DNA from: Solanum dulcamara
Taxonomy: Eukaryota; Streptophyta; Magnoliopsida; Solanales; Solanaceae
Direction of reading: 5' to 3'
NCBI RefSeq assembly: GCF_947179165.1
Contig: NC_077242.1
Coordinates: 51,655,097-51,719,096 of the forward strand
Length of the DNA: 64,000 nucleotides
Shown here: one piece after another, positions 22,683 through 33,360 of the stretch
Layout: each line of letters opens with the position of its first letter
How positions within the stretch are numbered: position 1 is the stretch's first letter
Program-made: the position numbers and the translations under genes
The notes under the pieces: model-generated
Told to the model about the DNA's origin: nothing
What the model saw: the letters and a program-made list of their open reading frames with translations, nothing else
Databases searched by the model: none

Positions 22683-24280
22683 TGTCATGACCCAAACTAG
22701 GACCTAGATATGACACGATGATTCAGATTCCCAAAGAAACACCAACCAAGCCTCTTAGCATATCATAAGCATACATAAAATAAGAAATAAAAGAAAACTC
22801 ATAAAAATCCAAGAAGACATAGCATATCTAGAGAGAATCAAGACAGCATAGACTCCGTATACATATGTCTTACATGCCTCTACATGACTATATAGGCGGA
22901 GATTAGGATATGTTCCTAGCTCACCCTCAAAGAAAGTAAAATGACATAACATGAAATAGTCTTCAAACATCATCATAGTCTAAAATGACAATAAGAGGAA
23001 AGAATGATTCGGTTTGCCCTCGAAGCATGAGGATTCACCACAAACTCTTCAAATGGACCACCGACTAGCCACAAGAATAGGATGGAGTGTCCGTTCCTAC
23101 ATTGTGATATAAGGTAGGCAAAAAAAATATGCGTTAGTACGTTTGAATGTACTAAGTATGTAGGTGATACAATGCATAATAAAATCGTATTTGTGTTAAC
23201 GACCATTTTAAATAGCATGATAAAGAAGTAGTAAAAATCATAAATAGTCATAAGAAGAATCAATGCAAAATAAACCAAAGGAGTATCATATAAAAGTAAA
23301 GGATAAGATTAGTCATTTAAAATATTTTATGGACCATATATATATGGGATAAAACCTTAACCGACATTAAGACCATGCGAGCCATAACATGGAATCCGAT
23401 GATCCCTACATAGAGAAGGAGGGAGGCTACTTGCCAAGGTAGACTCTGTCCAACATCATCATCATTAAAACTATATTGGAAAATAATTCTATGGTGGAAA
23501 CGTAGTTTAAGGGACTAGGGGTTGCTACTAACGCTTAGGTCGTGTCACGACCCAACCCCGTAGGCTGCGACTGGGGTCTGACCTGGACCCCCGTATACCC
23601 ACCTATCAGTTGTAGTCAAATTGAACCATGAACAAAGTGATACTACTCACACAAAACCCCAATGAGTTAAAACTTTTTCGTATACGTATGGACTCCTTCA
23701 CTTGTCTCATAACACATAAGGGCATGCAAGCCGACAAGGCTGCTATAACAAAAAAAAACATTTACAACATGCCGTATAGGCACAATCGAAACCAACTCAC
23801 AAACAACCCACATCCATATGTCTACAGACCTCTAGGAATAGTAACAGCAACATATGGCGGGACAGGACCCCCGCCGTACCCCTAGTACAAATATATATAT
23901 TTAGTGACCAGTATCAAATATTAGGCTCCAGAACAGTGAAGAACTTCCGACATAATTGAGAGGAACTCCTAAGATGACGGATCTCCAGAATGAACATCTG
24001 TACCTGCGGGCATGAAACGCAACCTCCCCCCCCCCGAGAAAAAGGGGGGTCAGTACGATATATGTACTGAGTATGTAAAGCATAACACATCGTAACTGAG
24101 ACTATAACTGAAATAGGGATGCAGGGGATAAGTATAACAATTAACAAATTACTGTACCTGCACCTTAGGATACGTAATCCTATACATCATTATATACTGT
24201 ATTCGGCCCTCTAGTGAACTCGGTATTATAATCATATTCTAATATTCACATATCATCGTATCATCATGCATTTCGTTTCA

Positions 24281-24380
24281 TCATATCATCGTATACGATA
24301 TCATATCATCGTATACGGTATCATATCATCGTATATGGTATCATATCATCATATACGGTATCATATCCTCATACACGGTA
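24281..24380. repeat. 20-bp tandem repeat x5 in solo1
   Basis: Five consecutive 20-bp units TCATATCATCGTATACGGTA (starts 24281, 24301, 24321, 24341, 24361) with one to three substitutions each. GTATAC is self-complementary. The homologous part of the F LTR (about 52920-53040) is only loosely repetitive. Confidence 0.9.
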
Positions 24381-25000
24381 TAACCTTATCACGCATCTCA
24401 TCGTATTACACCCGATTTACTGCGGGGCTCGGGGTCATAATGTATCACTCTAATCTCATAAGCATGCCTACATAAAGTATCCGGCCCTTTAGTGAGGGAC
24501 TCGGTGAATGGAGTGGTGTACGTCTATAGCGTACAATCATAATATTCATACGTACCCGGCCCTCTAAGGAGGGACTCAGTGTTCCTTCCTTATTTCGCCA
24601 CATATACTATCACATTACAGCCGGCCCGGGACTCGGTGAATAATCGTATCGTCATAAAATATAACATATATCACACCTCACGTACGACATCGTCTCCTCG
24701 TGCGTGGAACTATACACATCCGGTCCGGAACGCGGTGAAAGAAGTAGTAAAACTGTGCACGATAACGTTCCCGGCCCATCATGGGACTCAAAAAAGGATG
24801 GGTTACAGTATGTACGAGTAGAGTAGTGAGAAACCATATGCAACTAAGTCATTGTTTGAGACTCGATGAAATAGTCAAGTGAATCATCACCTGAAGACTA
24901 GGAAGGTACTTATCCGAAGTGCCCTTTAGATGTCATTAGGGCTTACATCATTTGGGGCTTCAGAAATCACAGACATGCATCAAGACAATGCCACGCAGTT

Positions 25001-25120
25001 TATGCAATCAGAAATATAATTATGCAGTCAGAGACACAATTATGCAATCAGAGACACAGTTATGAAATCAGAGACACAGTTGTGAAATCAGAGACACAGT
25101 TATGAAATCAGAGACATTGA
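25001..25120. repeat. 20-bp tandem repeat x6 in solo1
   Basis: Six consecutive 20-bp units of the TATGAAATCAGAGACACAGT type (starts 25001 to 25101 in steps of 20), the outer units most diverged. The related F and R LTR regions (e.g. 52255-52280) have a single copy, so the array expanded in this lineage. Confidence 0.9.
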
Positions 25121-28100
25121 TCATTTCAGAGCCTTCAAGAAAAGGAGCTTGTATCTCCACTTACTATTCACTATATAGAAGGCTCGAGAATAATAGTTTG
25201 GCTACTTTCAGACTCTAAATGGTCAGAAGTGACTACAAGTCACGAGTTACTCTTAAGGCTCATAAATGGAATTACCTCTAAACCCATATCATATATCATT
25301 TTACTTAAAATTAAGTCATTCTAAAGGAAAGAAGAGATAGGCTTTACATGTACTGGTTTTCATCACATAGAAGACTTAAAGGCAACGACTCAGCTATTGC
25401 AGGAGTTCTAACATCAAGAAGTAAATAAGAGTTTCGACTTATATTCAGGGCTTTATGAATGGATTGAATCCCACATATCATATACATAACATTCATAACT
25501 TACATCTAAGACATGCCAAAAGAAAAGAAGGATAGCTCTACATACTTATTCCAAAAACATGCCACAAGAAAGCTTCACATACCTTGTCTGAGTTATTCCT
25601 TATCCTGTTTGCCCCATCGTCCTTTGAACCTATCCAACAGGAGAGTAATATGAATATCAACTCTTCTTAACTTTCCAGCATCTTAGGTTACACCTTAGTA
25701 TTAATGGAATCTATTTCCTTAGTCGTTTCCTCGACTAGTTCTTTAGTTTGTTAAGGCGTTAACGAAAATTGGGCAGCACCTCCCCTATAATGTGCCCTAT
25801 CCGAATTTAAAATTAGATCCCTAAGACCTACAACCAACCAAAAACAACAACCTGCAGCAATTCACACCAACAATATATAACATAAACTCCAAACGACATA
25901 ATCAAAAATACGATATCACAATAGGGCGTCTAGCCTTTATTTTGTAACGCCTTTAATTATATGCAACGAGGGGTCAAGTGGATTCAAACAGAAGCTAACC
26001 TACATTAGAACATATTTAGGCCCTGCAACAATACATCACACCCTTACAGAAGAAACTCACAAGAACAACGCCTTACTTCGACGATAATTCGACTATAACG
26101 ACTACGATTTAGCTTATTTCTAACGCCAAAATTTTCAAACCTTTTACCCAACTTCCAGCATCCCAAAAGGTGTTTAATACACCATATAATAATATCATAA
26201 ACTTCAAATTAGAGGGAAAGACCTTACCTTACCCGAAATTAGCCAAAACTAGCTAAAACTTGCTTCGAAAAGCTTTTGCCGTGCTAAAACAGAGCGGACT
26301 GTTTTTGACACTTCTTCGCTGCCCCAAATTAAAATTTTATGTTATTAAACATCATTATACAGCTTAGGGATACTTCAAATAATTAATTCACAGAACGAAA
26401 CCCAAAAGCTTACCCCAAAAGGGCCAAACCCGTAGCCCTCCTCTTTGCCCCTCTACGTTTTTCTCTTCTTCTTTTCTTCCAAATTTCCAATCGTAAAGCT
26501 GAATTTTTGATTCCATAAACATAATAAATCACATATATACATATCCACTTACTTAGGGAACACCGTGGATAATTAATTCACGGAAAAAAGTGAAGAACTT
26601 ACCTTAATTTCCTCCAATTTGTGGCTGCTCTTGTGAGCTCTCTTTCTCTCACGTTTCTCTCATTCACTTGGCTGATTTTTGGACTACGAATGACTTAAGA
26701 GTCATTAACATACATATATAGGGTCCCTTAGGAAGTGCCACGTGTCAGGACCTAAGGGTGACACGTGTCAAGCCCTTATTGGGCCACGGATCCACCCTTT
26801 CAAGGAGGGGCTGCCATGTGGCAATGGGGCCCACCTCCCCCAAGCAGGTGGGTCACCTACTTGACCCCAAGAAGGTGGGTCACCTGCTTGCTTAGGTTCT
26901 GCCACGTGTTACCCTCCCATTGGCTGCCCCGCATAATTTTTTTGTCTTCTTCGTGGATTCGTAATCTCATCTTATTTTAAGAGCCGATGTAATCCGTACT
27001 ACGCAAGCTTGATATATCCTTAAACAAATTAAGTGTATAAGACTCTTAACTTAGTGGATTACGTAGGTAAATCGAGTCCTACGACTCATTTCTTAGCCTC
27101 CAACTCTTTTCGGATTCGTATGACTCTATTTCCAACCTTCCTTCTCACGAGATATCACAATCTTCTTTCCTTAGAGTTGTTTGATGATGTCGTAGCTTAT
27201 ACAAATCGCATGATAGTGTCTAAGGAACTTAAGAAGACGTTCCGAGCTCGAGAGTGCGAGGTGTAACAGGTCGAGCCCCCACCTCAAAGTCCACTCGGTG
27301 CTAAATCAACATCCCATGGAATACATATCACATCATCATATAAACATATCATAGGAATATCTCATTCGTCATCATTCATTTACTTTTCATGAGTCATTAG
27401 CTCATTATCATGTGATTCATGTAATGTGGGTGTAGGCCTTCCATCATTGTGAATCATTTTCATAGAAACATCATTAGGGTCTTAAGACACCCTCCTTCAT
27501 AAAACTTTCTTGAAACAATATTAAGACATCATTCAAAACCTTTTATTAGTCATTCATAAACATTCATTGAAATTTCATGATCATGACTTATGCTTGAAAT
27601 TAATATGAAAACTTAGTTTCACAACTAATTGACTTAGAAATCATGAAATTGTATTAAAAACATGCATAATCATATACTTTGTATCAACCCATACATAACA
27701 ATTTGAGGTATAATTTAAAATAATCAAAATCCATATTATAAACCCTAAACACCAATGTAGGAAATTCATAGAAAAACTCTTTAATTCCATGCAATAATCA
27801 TCATTTCATATTAAAATAGGATCATAGTTATAATTTAAAATCATAATTCATGTAATTGAAATAGAGATCATAAATTCGTAAAAATGCACACTTTAATTAA
27901 TTGAAAAGGTAGAGAATGTTTTGGGCTCCATGGGTGAAAGATGCCCTTGGATGAAATACTCATGAACCTTGATTGAGATGACCAAAGAAATTTGAAGAAT
28001 TGGGGACCTTTGATGGAGAGCTTGAGAGAATTCCTTGAAGATTTTCAATGAAGTTTTGGAGAGCTTTTGTAGAGAGAATTATTTGAATAGGTGGATTGTT

Positions 28101-28730
28101 GAAGAATGAATGAGATTAGGGGTCTAGGTTATTTAATAAAATCGAATTAAGTCCTAAAAACATGCAGGTTCATTAACTAATAGTTAGAGAAATATCTAAA
28201 GTGTCCCCACTTAAAAATTGAATTCAGACAAAAATAACACTCCAGGTCAGCAACACAGACCTTCTCCCTACTTTGGATTTTCAAAACTCCGCGATTCAAG
28301 AAAATCGCAAACTTTACTTTCTCAAAATTTTGTTGCAGACTTGCTCCCTATATTTACTTTTCAACAGCTTCACTAAAACGGGCATAACATTTTACTCCCA
28401 ACTTCAAATGAGGTACTTGGTGGAGTTGGAAAGAAGAATCAAAGACCTTTAATTTTATAAGTAATGGGCTACCTAATTCTTTAAATTATTGGAGATATTA
28501 ACATTTGAAGTTAACCCTTGCATGAACTAATGCGAAAAACTTAATCGGTAGAAAGGTTTTGAACTCAACTTAGTACTAGGGGTCTCTTATGACCCTAAAC
28601 CACTTCAAATACACTTTCCACTCATTATAGTTAACCTTAATACATAATCACAAGGGGGACACCTGGTTCAAGCTTAGATACTAATGATGAAAGATTCGGA
28701 TTCTAAAAAGGAAAGTTATGGGGTGTTACA

Positions 28731-30888
28731 TTATCCCCTCTTAGGAACATTCATCCTCAGATGAAATAGAACTAGATTGAGTAGAGTAGAGTGGAATGTA
28801 TAGCTAACAACCCAATATGAATGTAATAATGCAATTTAAACATCATTTAAAATCAGGTTAATGAGTATGTATACATGTAATAAGACATAGAGAGGTTAGA
28901 ACGTGAGAGTTTGGAGGACTCAAGCATGAATAACTAAATAACTTAGGCTGGAATAGAAGGAAAGATATAAGGATATCATTCCATCATATCCTCTTCTGCT
29001 TCCCAGGTAGCACTTTCAACTTCTTGGTTCTTCTACAAGACATAAACAGATGCAATTTCCTTGTTTCTCAACCTTTAAATCTTGGCGGTCCAAGATTTCA
29101 ACTGGAGCCTCCTCATAAGTCATGTTTTCTTCAACACTCACACTAAACGAAGGTATGATGGCATTGGGATCAATAACATATTTCCTCAATGCTGATTCAT
29201 GAAATATCGGATGAACCAAGGCTAACTCCAATGGCACATCAAGTTGAAGGCCACCTTACCAATACGCCTTAGGATCCTATACCACTATAGGAAATTTTAT
29301 CCTAAGAGTACTCCTCCTTATCACCACATTCAATCAAACCTCGAAACCTAATCAAGAATCACCCAAAACACCGAGCACTCACCCACATGCCAACAATTCC
29401 TCATTCAAGCCTTGTTCTATAACCACTCTAATACACTCACTTGAAACCCTTAACAAGAAGTCATCAATAGCCTAGTGCAAATACTCACATGTCGACAACC
29501 ACACATTCAAGTCTACCGTTCTAACTACTTTATGGCTCCCTTGAAGTCAACATCACTTAAGAATTTTCATGTTTACCTTAGCATCTATACATCCCCATTT
29601 GCATTAAATCCTACCATACCAATATATTCTTACATATCTATTGCACACATCAAGATCCCATCTAGCTCTTCCTCCATATCTATAACCTTAAATGGAATAC
29701 GCATGCCACAATTATTACAGAACACCCACTCTCTCCCTAATTTTCCCTAACTTATCCATTGAGAGCTATGGGATTTACTCAATATTATTTTCTTATGCCA
29801 TCGAAAATTGAAACATATAACCGACCTTGGTAACGAAGTACTCCATCTCCCTCTTGTGAGAGAACCTTAATCTTCTTATCAACCACCAATTTCTTTAATT
29901 TAACTAAGGTTGGATCCATGTCTTGCTTTGTTCTCACATCCACTACCAGTGATCATTCTAAATCATTTTGAACAAGAATACCACTCTTCATTAGAGTAAC
30001 TCAACCTTACCCCTAAATATCGAATCACAATGGGGTATAAACTGAAAAAGGCTATAGCAAGATTTTGGGATACATATCAAATCTTATAGCAAGGTAATGA
30101 GTAACAAAAGATAATGTGGCACTCGGATCAAGTAAATCATAAACATGAAAGATGAAGACTTCCAACATATCGGATAAAGTACCCTACAGGGTTGGGAAAT
30201 CTAAGGAATCCCTAGGTTCAACATGCTGATGAATCTCCCTTCCCTTCCTAGAGGCCACTGGATAATACCTTTTCTTATGTACACCCTTGACACAACCATA
30301 ACAACTTTTTGTACCAGCCAAACACTCCCCTAAATAATTCTTACCACATTAGTAGCACGAGGGGTAGGATTTTTCCTTTCCCTCACTCTTCCTAAAATTA
30401 GAGCCTGATGTTTCCCCTTTTGACATCTTCTGATTATTAAATTCATTTCTTCTCCTTAAATTCCTCTTGCTTACGCATTTTTGTTTCTTCACATTCATGC
30501 TCACATGGGTTAACTTTTGTTGATTCAATGGAGTGGTCACAGCTTGAGCCAATAATACAAGGGCATAACGAAACTCCACATTAGAGATATCGACACGTGA
30601 GGGTGGGTCAACTAGAGTGGAAAGGCTTCAATCTTGATCAATATTTTTGAAGCTCTCTTCTTGATAAGACATATTCTAAAATACGTAGGACATAAGTTGG
30701 AAGGAATCCCTATATAATTCAACTCTATCACACAATAAGATCATGAAAGAAGTGAAGATTTTCTAAAATTCCTTATAGCCTTCTACTCATAGATATGGTG
30801 CGCTTCACACCCATGAATAAGACACTACTTGACGCGGCATGTTGGACTCCCTAGGAAACTTCAAAACCTTGTACTCTGATACCAAGTT
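28731..30888 (-). pseudogene. G1 internal region: decayed gypsy gag-pol with large deletions
   Basis: Only about 2.2 kb separates the LTRs. Reading on the minus strand from right to left: PBS (30871-30888), gag remnant with a degenerate zinc knuckle CYGCVKGVHKKRYY at about 30260-30320, a protease-region remnant (about 30000-30200), an integrase N-terminal remnant (about 29840-29960, matching 62330-62410 of G4) and a chromodomain-end remnant (29016-29237: HPIFHESALRKYV, VEILDRQDLKVEKQGN). RT, RNase H and the integrase core are missing. Positions 29240-29830 do not match the other elements and I cannot assign them. Confidence 0.7.
30871..30888 (-). other. G1 primer-binding site (reverse)
   Basis: The reverse complement reads AACTTGGTATCAGAGTAC, matching the initiator-Met tRNA 3' end, directly adjacent to the LTR end TGGGTCGTGACA. 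This fixes element orientation as minus and the 5' LTR boundary at 30889. Confidence 0.85.
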
Positions 30889-31504
30889 TGTCACGACCCA
30901 AACTAGGGCCTAAATATGACATGATGAATAGGATTCCCGAAGAAACCCCAACCAAGACTCTTAGCATATCATAAGCATACATAAGGTAACAAATAAGCAG
31001 AAAATCATAAAAATCCAAGAAGAATAGCATATCTAGAGTGATTTAAGAAAACATAGACTTCTTACACATCTGTCCAACATGCCTCTATATGACTATATAG
31101 GCGGGGACTAGGACATTTTTATAACTCACCCTCAAAGAAAGTAAAATGACATAACATGAAATAGTATTTAAACATCTTCATAGTCTAAAATAACAATAAA
31201 AGGAAAGAATGACTCGGTTAAACCTCGAAGCTTGAGGACTCACCACAAACCTTTCAAATGGATCCATTAGATTAGGATGGATCATCTGTCCCTACATTGT
31301 GATAATTTAGGCAAAGAAGTATGTGTTAGTGCGTTTCAATATACTAAGTATGTAAGTGATACAATGCATAATATAATCTTATTTGTGGAAATGACCAATT
31401 TAAATAGCATGATAAAGATGTAGTAAAAATTATAAGTAGTCATAAGAAGGATCAATGCAAAATAAACCATAAGAGTATTATATAAAAGTAAAGAATAGGA
31501 TTAG
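30889..31504 (-). mobile_element. G1 5' LTR, first part, cut by G2
   Basis: Begins TGTCACGACCCAAACTAGGG next to the PBS and follows the G1 3' LTR base for base with scattered differences until GGATTAG at 31504, where TGTCATGACCCGACC starts. In the 3' LTR the same point (about 23310) continues TCATTTAAAATATTTTATGG. The remainder should lie beyond the right edge of the window. Confidence 0.85.
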
Positions 31505-33141
31505 TGTCATGACCCGACCTAGGGCCTAGTCGTAACAAGATGATTAGAATCCCAGAGGAATCTAATCAAGCCTCTTAGCATAACATAAATGAGCATACAT
31601 AAGGTACATGAAATAAATAAACAAGAATCAACGATATGGAAGCATAGTTATAATAGATCATAAGTCTTAAGAAGTGTAGAAAAAGAGACAACATAGACTC
31701 GAAATAACATCTAACATCCCTCTATAGTCTAGATAGGGGCATAAGACAATCTCCTAGCTCACCCTATAGAAAAGATAAAGAAGTCATAAACTCATAAAAA
31801 CAAAATGTCTCATCCTCGGAATGTGAGGAGTCACCAACTGTATGAAAGTGCTAACTCTAGCCACGAGTGGGAGGAGAATGAATGTGATCACCGAACCCTA
31901 CATTATGATACAATATAGGAAAAGATATGTGTTAGTACATAGAACGCAGTCAGTATGTGAGAATATGCATAAGAAATAAATATCAGACATAGGTAATATG
32001 GATCATGAATGCAACATCAATATAATTAAAACATGAGTAAAGTTGTGAAAATATTAAAATATTTATCTCATTGGTTAGTACATCAAAACATTATAATCAT
32101 CATAAAAACTTACATATGTGGGATATAACCATAACTGACAATACGACCATCTGAGCCATAACATGGAATCCGATAATACCCATATCGAGAAAAGGGGAGG
32201 CTACTTTCCAAGGTAAGCTCCATCTAATTGCTATCATCATGTGCTATATGTGGATCCACTAGCTAGTACATATTGGCAAACCTATAGTGGAAACATAGTT
32301 TAAGAGACCAGAGGTTGCTACTAGGTCTTAGGTCGAGCCCCCACCTTAAAGTCAACTTAGGGCTAAGTACATCATCCCATAGAATACATATTATGTCATA
32401 ATCATATCAAGGTACTGTACTAGTAGTTACTCAACTGTAATTATATTTATAATAAGCATAAACTTTTCATAATCATAATTCATAAACGTTTTTGCAGGAA
32501 TAACTCATTATCAAGTAATTCATGTAATGTGGGTTAAGGCCTTTCACAAAATATCTTTAGGGTCTTAATTCACCTTTCTCATTAAGGATCTTAATTCACC
32601 CTTTCATTAGAGTCTTGAGTCACCTTCTAGGATCTTAAGTCACTCCTTTAGTAAAGTCTTAAGTCACCTTCAAGGATCTCAAGTCACTATTTTATTAAAC
32701 TTGCTTGAAACATTATTAAAACCTCATTCATAACCTTTCATAAGGCATTCATAAACATTCTTGCATAATGCACTTTAAACTCATTCATAAATCTTGCATT
32801 GAAATAATATTGAAAATCGTGATCATATCTTATAAATAATACTTGAAACAAGCATATAGAATGGGTTATTATAATTCTACTTGAAATCATGCAATATGAC
32901 ATTAATTATGCATAATTATGTTAATAGTATTGATATATATCATAATTGAGAAGAACCAATGCCAATCATGAAATTAAGGCTTTTAATTGAAGAGGTCATA
33001 ATAGAAATTGAGAAGAATAGTTGGGATTCCATGGGTGAAAGGAACCCATGGATGAAGTCCCACATACCTTGACCTTGATGAGACCTAAATTAAAGAGAAT
33101 GAAAGCTTGACCTTGAAGAACACCTTTGAATTGTTTGAGAG

Positions 33142-33360
33142 AGAAGAAGATTGTTACACTCCGTACTTTTGTACCTTGGAACACGTTCTTAAGTCTCTTG
33201 AAAGACTCTTAAGTTTTATGGAAGGATCATAAGCCTCTTAAGTTTCTTAAGGTTTCCTAAAATTTCTTAAAGCTTCTAAAAGCTTCTTAAGACTTCTTAA
33301 GAACTCTTAATCTTGTTAAGAGTTTCCATGTGAGACGGATAATGAGCCAGAGAAGAAGAC
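33142..33360 (+). repeat. Partial duplicate of the solo2 left end plus flank
   Basis: Host flank GAGAAGAAGAT and the first about 200 bp of the S-family LTR (TGTTACACTCCGTACTTTTG from 33152) are present once here and again from about 33350. The two copies differ at a number of positions. Only the second copy continues into a full LTR. Confidence 0.8.

Larger units (their letters stand above)
23543..27268 (-). mobile_element. S-family solo LTR (solo1), TSD GGTCG
   Basis: A single 3726-bp LTR in reverse orientation, from TGTCACGACCCAACCCCG to GCGAGGTGTAACA, flanked by GGTCG at 23538-23542 and 27269-27273. Joining the flanks restores the G1 LTR sequence seen at 32329-32350 (CTTAGGTCGAGCCCCCACC). 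It contains a C-run/G-run hairpin (24026-24049), two 20-bp tandem arrays, TATA-like sequence near 26710 and splice-donor-like motifs at 26221 and 26596 (minus). No internal region remains, so it arose by LTR-LTR recombination. Confidence 0.9.
22683..28730 (-). mobile_element. G1 element: 3' LTR (reverse), split by solo LTR
   Basis: Begins TGTCATGACCCAAACTAGG (LTR end, reversed) and ends GGGTGTTACA at 28730, followed by the reversed PPT (TTATCCCCTCTTAGG). The LTR is interrupted at 23542 by the S-family solo LTR and resumes at 27269. Without it the length is about 2.3 kb. Its first 620 bp match the G1 5' LTR at 30889-31504 closely by eye, as expected for two LTRs of one element. No coding capacity. 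Confidence 0.8.

Noticed and set aside
24026..24049. Operator or protein-binding site at the C/G runs
   Set aside because: Better explained as a conserved LTR hairpin; homopolymer length may also be affected by sequencing error.
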